Counted from the first letter of the stretch, positions 1 to 7,243 are shown. The stretch is DNA of 7,255 nt from an uncultured Rhodocyclaceae bacterium (GCA_903930805.1 CAIYZZ010000006.1:1-7255), one strand, 5' to 3'. Made by a program: numbers and translations. Notes: generated by a model from the letters alone, not told the origin.

Positions 1-2165
1 ACCAAACGATCGGCGCGACGCAGGGTGGAGAGGCGATGGGCGATGGCGATGGTGGTGCGGCCCTTGATCAGGTTGTTGAGCGCTCGCTGGATCTCGAACT
101 CGGTTTCGGTATCGACGGCCGAGGTGGCTTCGTCGAGGATGAGGATCTTCGGGTCGATGAGCAAGGCTCTGGCAATGGAGATGCGCTGGCGTTCGCCGCC
201 CGAGAGCGATTGGCCGCGTTCGCCGACCAGCGAATCGTAGCCGAAGGGCTGGCGCAGAATGAACTCGTGGGCATGGGCGGCACGGGCGGCGGCGACAATC
301 TCTGCCCGCGTGGCGTCGGGTTTGCCATAGGCAATGTTCTCGGCGATGGTGCCGAAGAACAGGAAGGGTTCCTGCAAGACCAGGCCGATGTGCTTGCGGT
401 AGTCGGCGACGGCGACGCTGCGCAGGTCGACGCCCTCGACGCGGATCGAGCCTTCGGTGACGTCGTAGAAACGGCAGATGAGGTTGACCAGCGTGCTCTT
501 GCCCGAACCGCTGTGGCCGACCAGACCGATCATCTCGCCCGGCGCAATGTCGAGGTCAACGCCGCGCAGGATGGCACGGTTGCCGTAGCGGAAGCCGATG
601 CTCTGCACGCTGATGCCACCTTGCACTGGCGGCATGGCAAGGGGTTTGGCGGGGTCGGGCACGCTCGAAACATGGTCGAGAATGTCGAAGATGCGCTTGG
701 CCCCGGCGGCGGCCTTTTGCGTAACGGAAACGATGCGGCTCATCGAGTCGAGCCGGGAATAGAAGCGCGAAATGTAGGCGAGGAAGGCGGTGAGCACGCC
801 GACGGTAATCCTGTCGTGCGACACCAGCCAGATGCCGAAGGCCCAGACGACGAGAATGCCGATTTCGGTCAGTAGTCCGACGGTAGGCCCGAACAGCGAC
901 CAGACGCGATTCAATCGGTCATTCACTTCCAGGTTGTGTTTGTTGGCATCGCGAAAGCGCTGCGCCTCGCGCGCTTCCTGCGCGAAGGCCTTGACGACGC
1001 GGATACCGGGAATGGTATCGGCCAGCACGCTGGTGACTTCGGACCAGACGCGGTCAATTTGCTCAAACCCCGTGCGCAATTTGTCCCGGACAGTATGGAT
1101 CATCCAGGCAATGATCGGCAGCGGGATCAGGGTTACAAGCGCCAGCCATGGGTTGATCGAGAACAGGATGACGGCCGTCATTATGATCATCAGCACGTCG
1201 GTGGCGAAGTCGAGCAGGTGCAACGAGAGGAAGACGTTGATGCGGTCGGTCTCCGAGCCGATGCGGGCGAGCAGGTCGCCGGTACGCTTGCCGCCGAAGT
1301 ATTCGAGGCTGAGCTTCATCAGGTGCTCGTAGGTGGTGGTGCGCAAGTCGGCACCGATGCGTTCGGATACCAGCGCGAGGATATACGTGCGCGCCCAGCC
1401 GAGTCCCCAGGCGAAGATGGCTGCACCGAGCAGCCCGCCGAGTAGCCAGGCTACTTTTGTCGTATTGATGGGGGTGCCATTCTGGTAGGGAATCAGCACA
1501 TCGTCCATCAAGGGCATGGTGAGGTAAGGCGGTACCAGCGTGGCGGCGGTGGAAGCTAGCGCCAGCAGAAAACCGGCCAGCAGTTGGCCTTGGTAGGGCT
1601 TGGCAAAACGCCAGAGGCGCAGCAGCGTCCAGGTCGAGGGGGCGGTGTGCAGTTCGCGCGCGCAGTTCGGGCAGTCTTCCTCGTCCGGCGGCAGCGGCAC
1701 TTGGCAGATCGGGCAGGTGGCGGCGGTGGCGGCACGTGGCGGCTGGCCGCTGGTGGCACTGTCGCGTTGGCGCACAAATTCGCGTTCGAAACGCAGCGCA
1801 GCGGGGTTACGGGCGAGGGTGTAACGCCAGCGGGCAAGACGCCCTGTGCCGTCTTCGAGTTCCAGTGTGCCGACACCGGCGTGGTCGTGATGCGCCATGG
1901 TGAGCGCAGTTGCAAGCGGCCAGGAATCTTTGGGCGTGAGCAGGCGGCGATTGGTCAGTGCAACCAGGCCGGGGCGGAAGTCGAGGCGATCGTCGAGGTC
2001 GATTTCGAGCCAGGCGATCAGTTGTTCGTCGGTCGCCAGGGCAGGCAACTCGCCTTGCCAAGCTTGGGGTAAAGTGTCGGGAGCAGTCACAAGAAAAGAA
2101 TTAGGGTTTGCGCGGCGGGAATGATAAAGCTTGCCGTCCCGCCAGCGCCGACTTTTATTTTTCAT
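1..2165 (-). CDS. ABC exporter-type transporter (permease fused to ATPase) with N-terminal zinc-ribbon, cyanophycin-locus type; 3' end outside window
   Basis: At least 721 residues are open without a stop, from ATG at 2165 to the left edge. Residues 1-140 form a soluble domain I cannot place with certainty; the pattern around LTNRRLL could be a PH-like fold. C151, C154, C165 and C168 make a CPIC...CPNC zinc-ribbon-like cluster. A six-helix exporter-type membrane domain follows at about 195-490 (first helix about 193-215). The nucleotide-binding domain has Walker A GHSGSGKS (550-557), Q-loop Q598, signature LSGGE (654-658), Walker B ending LDEA (D678, E679) and H-loop H710, so only the last few residues are missing. 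All ATPase residues are present, so an active inner-membrane exporter is expected; the substrate is unknown. From memory, this architecture is annotated elsewhere as a cyanophycin metabolism-associated ABC transporter, and the divergent synthetase genes agree. The ATG at 2165 is the first start codon after an in-frame stop at 2226-2228. It has no clear Shine-Dalgarno, and GTG at 2090 (residue 26) is an alternative. Confidence 0.9.
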   Translation of the reverse strand, partial: MKNKSRRWRDGKLYHSRRANPNSFLVTAPDTLPQAWQGELPALATDEQLIAWLEIDLDDRLDFRPGLVALTNRRLLTPKDSWPLATALTMAHHDHAGVGTLELEDGTGRLARWRYTLARNPAALRFEREFVRQRDSATSGQPPRAATAATCPICQVPLPPDEEDCPNCARELHTAPSTWTLLRLWRFAKPYQGQLLAGFLLALASTAATLVPPYLTMPLMDDVLIPYQNGTPINTTKVAWLLGGLLGAAIFAWGLGWARTYILALVSERIGADLRTTTYEHLMKLSLEYFGGKRTGDLLARIGSETDRINVFLSLHLLDFATDVLMIIMTAVILFSINPWLALVTLIPLPIIAWMIHTVRDKLRTGFEQIDRVWSEVTSVLADTIPGIRVVKAFAQEAREAQRFRDANKHNLEVNDRLNRVWSLFGPTVGLLTEIGILVVWAFGIWLVSHDRITVGVLTAFLAYISRFYSRLDSMSRIVSVTQKAAAGAKRIFDILDHVSSVPDPAKPLAMPPVQGGISVQSIGFRYGNRAILRGVDLDIAPGEMIGLVGHSGSGKSTLVNLICRFYDVTEGSIRVEGVDLRSVAVADYRKHIGLVLQEPFLFFGTIAENIAYGKPDATRAEIVAAARAAHAHEFILRQPFGYDSLVGERGQSLSGGERQRISIARALLIDPKILILDEATSAVDTETEFEIQRALNNLIKGRTTIAIAHRLSTLRRADRL
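2133..2156 (-). repeat. 24-bp repeat, left copy (inside the 5' end of the transporter gene)
   Basis: Read on the minus strand, this 24-base stretch is identical to 7025-7048 on the plus strand; the shared core is TCGGCGCTGGCGGGA. It supplies codons 4-11 (KSRRWRDG) of the transporter if the ATG at 2165 is the true start. The identity ends abruptly on both sides. A further 7-bp inverted repeat, GGCGGGA (2114-2120) with TCCCGCC (2137-2143), overlaps its edge and could form a small hairpin near the start of the transporter mRNA. Confidence 0.8.
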
Positions 2166-2246
2166 GGGAGCGTCAGCTTTCTGCCGGATGGCGCGTTGAA
2201 TTGTCCAGCATTCGTGTAGACAGGCTCAACCAACACACATAACAAA
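2166..2246. promoter_or_regulatory. Divergent intergenic region between the ABC transporter and the cphA' operon
   Basis: This 81-bp gap separates two divergent start codons, so promoters for both directions should lie in it or reach into the transporter's first codons. On the plus strand TTGAAT at 2196-2201 could be a -35 box, but no good -10 lies at the right distance (TAGACA at 2217-2222 gives only a 15-bp spacer). No strong Shine-Dalgarno precedes either ATG: the plus-strand start is preceded by an A-rich stretch (ACATAACAAA) and the minus-strand start by GACGCTCCC. I see no clear NtrC, sigma-54 or ArgR site by eye. A shared regulatory region would suit co-regulation of transporter and synthetases, but that is inferred from geometry only. 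Confidence 0.4.
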
Positions 2247-4427
2247 ATGAAATCCATCGAATTCCTCAAGATCGTGCATTTGCGTGGCCCCAATATGTGG
2301 ACCTACCGGCCGGTACTCGAAGCCTGGGTCGATATCGGCGAACTGGAAGATTCCCCCTCCAACACCCTGCCGGGGTTCAATGAACGGCTGACAAAGTGGT
2401 TGCCTGCGTTGCAAACCCACCGCTGCAGCTATGGCGAGGAGGGTGGTTTCGTCAAACGGCTCGAGGAAGGCACTTGGCCGGCGCACATCATGGAGCATGT
2501 CACCCTCGAACTGCAAAATCAGGCCGGCATGCCCGGCGGTTTCGGCCGGGCGCGCAGCATGACGCAGGTGGGGCGCTACAAGGTGGTCGTGCGTGCCTGG
2601 CACCCGGATGTGACGCGCGCGGCGCTCCATGCCGCCCGCGATCTGGTGATGGCAGCCATCGAAGACAAGCCCTTCGACGTCGCCGGTGCGGTCAAGCACC
2701 TGCACGCGATGGCCGACGATCTGATGCTCGGTCCCAGCACCGCCTGCATCGTCGATGCGGCCGGTAAAAAACCGCGGCGCATCCCGCATATTCGCCTGAA
2801 TGACGGCAATCTGGTCCAGCTCGGCTACGGGTCGAGAAGTCGTCGCATCTGGACAGCAGAAACTGACCGCACCAGCGCCATCGCCGAAAGTATCGCCAGC
2901 GACAAGGACTTGACCAAGACCCTACTGGCTGCTTGTGGTGTGCCGGTGCCGGCTGGCCGCAGCGTCGACAGTCCGGCCGATGCCTGGGAAGCGGCTCAGG
3001 AAATTGGCGTGCCGGTTGTAGTCAAACCCAGCGATGGCAACCACGGGCGGGGCGTATCCACAGAGTTGATGACGCGCGAGGAAGTGGAAGCCGCCTATCC
3101 CCTGGCCGATGCTGAGGGTAGTGATGTCATCGTCGAACGTTTCGTACGCGGCAACGAACATCGTCTTCTGGTGGTGGGCAATCATCTGGTGGCGGTCGGG
3201 CGCGGCGAGAGTATTTTTGTCACCGGCGACGGCAAATCGACGGTGGCTCGCCTGATCGACGACCAGATCAATACCGACCCGCGTCGTGGCACGACCGAGG
3301 ACTATCCACTGAACGTAATCCGGGTCGAGGATGATCCGGCCGTTGCCCTGGAACTCAAGCGCCAGGGCTTGACGGCTGCGGACATTCCGGTAGCGGGCCT
3401 GCAAATCCTGATACAGCGTAACGGCAATGTCGCTATCGACGTCACCGACGAGGTGCATCCGGATACCGCCCGCACTGCGTGCCTGGCAGCACGCATCGTC
3501 GGGCTGGATATCGCCGGCATCGACCTCGTGGCCGAAGATATTTCAAAACCGCTGGCGGAGCAGGGTGGTGCCATCGTCGAGGTGAATGCCGGCCCCAGCC
3601 TGCTGATGCATCTCAAGCCCGCCGTCGGCACACCGCGTCCGGTGGGCGAAGCGATTGCCGAGCATCTGTTCCCTGCAGGCGATAACGGCCGCATTCCGGT
3701 TGTCGGCATTACCGGCAGCCGCGACACCAAAGCTGTGGCGCAAATCGTTGCGCGCCTTCTGCAACTCGATGGCCGGCGCACGGGTCTGGCCTGCGCCTCC
3801 GGTCTTTATCTCGACAATCGCCGGGTGCAGGCGGGCGACTGTACCCACTGGGAACCCGGTCAGCGTCTGCTGATAAACCGTGCCGTCGATGCTGTCGTGA
3901 TCGAAAACCCGGCCAGCACGATGGCCAGCGAAGGCCTGCCCTATGACCGTTGTCAGGTTGGCGTCATCACCTCCATCGACAATGCCGCGCTGATGCCCGA
4001 GCATGGTATCGACACGACTGATCTTCTGTTCAAGGTATTTCGCACCCAGATCGATGTGGTGTTGCCCGGCGCAATGGGTGGAGTGGCCGTGCTGAATGCC
4101 GACGACCCGACGGTCGCCTCGATGGCTGAACTGTCGGACGGCGATGTGATCTTCTTCGGTGCCGATGCCGCGCTGCCGTTGATCGTCGAGCATCGCCGCA
4201 AGGGTGGCCGCGCCCTGGTGGTGCGCGACGGACGTATTGTCTTTGCTGCCGCGTCGCTCGAATCACCGCTCATCGAATTGTCTGCCATACCGCTGCTAGC
4301 CGAATCAGGTGATCATCTGGCCGGCATCCTCGCTGCCGTCGGTGCCGGCTGGGCGCTTGGCCTGTCACCCGAACTGCTGCGCGCTGGCATCGAAACCTAT
4401 CATTTCCCTACGGCTGCTACAGCCTAA
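2247..4427 (+). CDS. cphA2: Short cyanophycin synthetase paralogue (cphA' / CphA2-like), Mur-ligase site degenerate and C-terminal domain absent
   Basis: The 726-residue protein aligns with CphA downstream over its whole length but ends about 145 residues earlier. The N-terminal domain (about 1-160) opens with LRGPNMW and keeps H80-IM-E83-H84 followed by VTLELQ, the motif of the primer-making hydrolase site known in cyanobacterial CphA1. The ATP-grasp domain (about 161-480) keeps the KPSDGNHGRGV loop (260-270), NTDPRRG (342-348) and the metal-ligand region E445/N447. It lacks the five residues that form LSTGG in CphA (deletion near 394). The Mur-ligase-like domain (about 482-726) reads GSRDTK where CphA has GTNGKT, so the P-loop lysine is displaced. 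TARGGVLREG has become NPASTMASEG, and the protein stops where the lid domain should begin. Arginine-adding activity is therefore unlikely. The frame is clean with wobble-GC coding, so it looks maintained rather than decaying. It is first in a likely operon, 26 bp before cphA. Real CphA2 enzymes polymerise beta-Asp-Arg dipeptides; a primase or structural partner role is the alternative. Confidence 0.88.
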   Translation: MKSIEFLKIVHLRGPNMWTYRPVLEAWVDIGELEDSPSNTLPGFNERLTKWLPALQTHRCSYGEEGGFVKRLEEGTWPAHIMEHVTLELQNQAGMPGGFGRARSMTQVGRYKVVVRAWHPDVTRAALHAARDLVMAAIEDKPFDVAGAVKHLHAMADDLMLGPSTACIVDAAGKKPRRIPHIRLNDGNLVQLGYGSRSRRIWTAETDRTSAIAESIASDKDLTKTLLAACGVPVPAGRSVDSPADAWEAAQEIGVPVVVKPSDGNHGRGVSTELMTREEVEAAYPLADAEGSDVIVERFVRGNEHRLLVVGNHLVAVGRGESIFVTGDGKSTVARLIDDQINTDPRRGTTEDYPLNVIRVEDDPAVALELKRQGLTAADIPVAGLQILIQRNGNVAIDVTDEVHPDTARTACLAARIVGLDIAGIDLVAEDISKPLAEQGGAIVEVNAGPSLLMHLKPAVGTPRPVGEAIAEHLFPAGDNGRIPVVGITGSRDTKAVAQIVARLLQLDGRRTGLACASGLYLDNRRVQAGDCTHWEPGQRLLINRAVDAVVIENPASTMASEGLPYDRCQVGVITSIDNAALMPEHGIDTTDLLFKVFRTQIDVVLPGAMGGVAVLNADDPTVASMAELSDGDVIFFGADAALPLIVEHRRKGGRALVVRDGRIVFAAASLESPLIELSAIPLLAESGDHLAGILAAVGAGWALGLSPELLRAGIETYHFPTAATA

Positions 4428-4453
4428 ATAAAGCCTGAACCCAAGACCCCATC

Positions 4454-7024
4454 ATGGAAATATCACGCATCCGGGCCCTGCGCGGCCCCAACCTGTGGAG
4501 CCGCCACACCGCCATTCAGGCGCTGGTGTCCTGCGCAGATAGCGAACTGGCACTCAGTCATTTGCCGGGCTTCGAAGCCCGCATCCGCAACCGTTTCCCT
4601 CATATCGGTGCCATGCGCCCGATTGGCTACGAGGGCGAAATTTCGGTGGCGCATGCGCTGCAATTTGCTGCGCTCAACCTCCAGGCGCAGGCCGGCTGTC
4701 CGGTGTCTTTCAGCCGTAGCGCACCGACCACCGAGCCTGGTATTTATCAGGTGGTGGTCGAATACACCGAAGAAGCGGTGGGTCGGCGGGCGTTGGAGTT
4801 GGCGCAGACGCTCTGCGAAGCTGCGCGGGCAGACCTGCCCTTCAATCTCGATGCCGCAGTGGCTGAGCTGCGCGAACTCGACGAAGACGAGCGGCTGGGG
4901 CCATCGACCGGTTCGATCGTCCATGCCGCCGTGGCGCGCGACATCCCCTACCGCCGGCTGACCCGGGGCAGCCTCGTCCAGTTCGGCTGGGGCAGCAAGC
5001 AGCGCCGTATCCAGGCCGCCGAGATCGACACTACATCGGCCATCGCCGAATCCATCGCCCAGGACAAGGAACTGACCAAGCAGCTTTGGGAATCCGCCGG
5101 CGTGCCAGTGCCGGTCGGTCGCGTCGTCGATAACGTGGAAGATGGCTGGAAGGCCGCGCTGGAAATCGGCCTGCCGGTGGTGACCAAACCCTTCGACGGC
5201 AACCAGGGCAAGGGCGTGACGGTGAATATCGTCAGCCGCGACCACTTCGACATCGTCTTCGCGGTGGCGCAGGAATACAGTAAGCATGTGATGGTCGAGA
5301 AGTTCATCACCGGCAACGATTTTCGCATGCTGGTGGTGGGCGATAAATTGATCGCCGCCGCGCGGCGCGAGCCGCCGACCGTGATCGGCGATGGCGAGCA
5401 CACCGTGCGTGAACTGGTGGACATCGTGAACACCGACCCGCGTCGTGGCACTGGCCATGCGACCTCACTGACCAAGATTCGTTTTGACAATATCGCCCAT
5501 GCGCGTCTGGCAGTGCAGGGCTACACGGCAGATTCCGTGTTACCGAAAGGTGCGCGTGCCGTGCTGCGCAACAATGCCAACCTGTCGACCGGCGGCACGG
5601 CCACCGACGTCACCGACGATGTGCACCCAGAAGTGGCCGCCCGCGTGATTGCCGCCGCGCAGATGGTCGGCATCGACATCTGCGGTGTCGATGTTGTCTG
5701 CGAAAACGTCGGCCGGCCGCTTGAGGAACAGGGCGGTGGCATGGTCGAAGCCAACGCGGCGCCCGGCCTGCGCATGCATCTGGACCCTTCCTATGGCAAA
5801 GGTCGCGACGTCGGCACGGCGGTGATCGACACCATGTTCGCGCCGGGCGAGGACGGGCGCATCCCCATCGTCGCGGTGGCCGGCACCAACGGCAAGACCA
5901 CGACGGTGCGTTTGATCTCGCACCTGATCGAACAGACCGGCAAGCGCATGGGCATGACCACCACAGACGGGGTCTATGTGCATAACCGGCGCATCGACAC
6001 CGGCGACTGCAGTGGCCCGAAGAGCGCGAAGAACGTGCTGATGCACCCCGAAGTCGATGCGGTGGTATTCGAGACCGCACGCGGTGGCGTGTTGCGCGAG
6101 GGTCTTGGCTTCGACCGCTGCAATGTCGCGGTCATCACCAACATCGGCATGGGCGACCATCTCGGCCTCAATTACATCACCACGACCGAAGAACTCGCCG
6201 TGGTCAAGCGCGTCATCGTGCAAAACGTCGGCGCTAGCGGGACGTCAGTATTGAACGCCGCCGATCCGAGTGTCGTGAAAATGGCGGCCGCCTGCCCCGG
6301 CCACGTGATTTTCTTCGCCATCGCCCCGCACCTACCGGCGATGATGACGCATCGTGCGCAGGGAAAACGCGCGCTGTATCGGGACGGCCAGTCGATCGTT
6401 GCCTCGGAAGGCGCACTCGTCGAGCGTCTCGATTTTTCCGGTATTCCGCTTACCCGCAACGGCGCCATCGGTTTCCAGATCGAAAACGCCATGGCCGCCA
6501 TCGGCGCCGCCTGGGCGCTGGGCATCGACTGGAACACCATCCGCCTGGGATTGGCCACCTTCGTCAGCGATGTCGGTACTGCGCCGGGGCGCTTCAATGT
6601 CTTCGATTATCGCGGTGCAACGCTGGTCGCCGATTACGGCCACAACCCGGACGCGATCCAGGCGCTGGTGCAGGCTGTCGATGCCCTGCCGGGCAAGCAG
6701 CGCTGGGTGGTCATCAGCGGGGCAGGTGACCGCCGCGACGAGGACATCCGCCGCCAGACCGAGATTCTCGGCGAAGCCTTCGACGGTGCGATTCTTTATC
6801 AGGATGCCTGCCAGCGCGGCCGCGCCGACGGCGAAGTGCTGGGCCTGCTGCACCAGGGGTTGGCCAAAGCCTCGCGTACGAAGATGGTGGAGGAAATTCA
6901 CGGCGAATTCATCGCCATCGACACGGCGCTGGCCAAACTGCAATCTGGCGACCTGTGCCTGATTCTCGTCGACCAGGTCGAAGAAGCACTGGCGCACATC
7001 GCAAAGAGGATTGCGGAAGGATAG
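4454..7024 (+). CDS. cphA: Cyanophycin synthetase CphA (full-length, two ligase domains)
   Basis: CphA is a cytoplasmic ATP-dependent enzyme that extends cyanophycin by alternately adding aspartate to the backbone and arginine to each side chain. The length of 856 residues is normal for the bacterial enzyme. The N-terminal domain (1-150) starts with LRGPNLW. The ATP-grasp domain (about 150-465) shows KPFDGNQGKGV (245-255), NTDPRRG (326-332), the loop NNANLSTGGTATDVTDDVHP (373-392) and the metal-ligand pair E432/N434. The Mur-ligase-like domain (about 468-856) has an intact P-loop GTNGKTTT (477-484), TARGGVLREG (541-550), the IENAM element (676-680) and the lid-domain motif DYGHNPDA (727-734). 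Both ligase centres therefore look active. The N-domain position equal to the hydrolase motif reads H67-AL-Q70-F71, so the glutamate and second histidine are lost and primer generation by this chain is unlikely. The ATG at 4454 lies 26 bp after the cphA' stop and lacks a strong Shine-Dalgarno; it matches the family's conserved N-terminus. Co-transcription with cphA' is inferred from spacing. Confidence 0.97.
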   Translation: MEISRIRALRGPNLWSRHTAIQALVSCADSELALSHLPGFEARIRNRFPHIGAMRPIGYEGEISVAHALQFAALNLQAQAGCPVSFSRSAPTTEPGIYQVVVEYTEEAVGRRALELAQTLCEAARADLPFNLDAAVAELRELDEDERLGPSTGSIVHAAVARDIPYRRLTRGSLVQFGWGSKQRRIQAAEIDTTSAIAESIAQDKELTKQLWESAGVPVPVGRVVDNVEDGWKAALEIGLPVVTKPFDGNQGKGVTVNIVSRDHFDIVFAVAQEYSKHVMVEKFITGNDFRMLVVGDKLIAAARREPPTVIGDGEHTVRELVDIVNTDPRRGTGHATSLTKIRFDNIAHARLAVQGYTADSVLPKGARAVLRNNANLSTGGTATDVTDDVHPEVAARVIAAAQMVGIDICGVDVVCENVGRPLEEQGGGMVEANAAPGLRMHLDPSYGKGRDVGTAVIDTMFAPGEDGRIPIVAVAGTNGKTTTVRLISHLIEQTGKRMGMTTTDGVYVHNRRIDTGDCSGPKSAKNVLMHPEVDAVVFETARGGVLREGLGFDRCNVAVITNIGMGDHLGLNYITTTEELAVVKRVIVQNVGASGTSVLNAADPSVVKMAAACPGHVIFFAIAPHLPAMMTHRAQGKRALYRDGQSIVASEGALVERLDFSGIPLTRNGAIGFQIENAMAAIGAAWALGIDWNTIRLGLATFVSDVGTAPGRFNVFDYRGATLVADYGHNPDAIQALVQAVDALPGKQRWVVISGAGDRRDEDIRRQTEILGEAFDGAILYQDACQRGRADGEVLGLLHQGLAKASRTKMVEEIHGEFIAIDTALAKLQSGDLCLILVDQVEEALAHIAKRIAEG

Positions 7025-7048
7025 AAAAGTCGGCGCTGGCGGGACGGC
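7025..7048 (+). repeat. 24-bp repeat, right copy (directly after the cphA stop codon)
   Basis: These 24 bases start at the base after the cphA stop codon and match the reverse complement of 2133-2156 without mismatch. Together the two copies form a perfect inverted repeat around the cphA'-cphA pair, about 4.9 kb apart. A chance match of this length within 7 kb is very unlikely. No transposase or integrase is nearby, so I call it only a repeat. Confidence 0.8.
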
Positions 7049-7218
7049 GAAAATCGTGGCTTGTTCCCATACGAAGCTATGAATGTTCATTACGTTTGCA
7101 CGTCTTTCGGCTACGTTGGCGAGCCACGAGCATCAGATCACCATCGAAAGCAGCTCAAGGTGCGGGTAAGGCACTCGGACGCTTCGTAGGCCGTCTTTTA
7201 TGGAAGGCATAGTTTCCA

Positions 7219-7243
7219 CCTCCCGCCAGCGCCGATCTTTCAT
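7219..7243 (-). repeat. Third, partial copy of the repeat
   Basis: On the plus strand TCCCGCCAGCGCCGA at 7221-7235 is identical to 2137-2151, in the same orientation as the left copy. Both copies are followed within a few bases by TTTCATGG. On the minus strand that reads as a start codon followed by codons for MKDRRWRE, resembling the transporter's MKNKSRRWRD. The reading frame from this ATG is only 36 codons (7133-7243) and is probably not a gene. The copy may be a remnant of a duplicated transporter start region or one arm of a palindromic repeat. Confidence 0.6.

Noticed and set aside
36..875. Long open frame of 279 codons on the plus strand
   Set aside because: It is antisense to the ABC nucleotide-binding domain, whose Walker A, signature, Walker B and H-loop all read in the minus frame; the plus-frame peptide is acidic, low-complexity and unlike any family.
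4463..5458. Open frame of 331 codons on the minus strand
   Set aside because: It is the shadow of cphA in GC-rich DNA; the plus frame carries all cyanophycin synthetase motifs and the minus peptide is His/Arg/Ala-rich without a recognisable domain.
6332..7090. Open frame of 252 codons on the minus strand overlapping the end of cphA
   Set aside because: It is antisense to the Mur-ligase domain and lid of CphA, has no recognisable motif and crosses the repeat after cphA.
7178..7200. Possible intrinsic terminator: GACG...CGTC followed by TTTT
   Set aside because: The stem is only four base pairs with a mismatched ten-base loop, too weak to call.
7133..7243. 36-codon frame on the minus strand starting in the third repeat copy
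   Set aside because: Only the first eight residues resemble the transporter start, and this follows from the repeat itself; there is no Shine-Dalgarno and no other support.
2133..7243. Repeat copies as ends of an insertion sequence or as phage attachment sites
   Set aside because: No transposase, integrase or target-site duplication is visible, and the enclosed genes are metabolic; the repeats are reported only as repeats.
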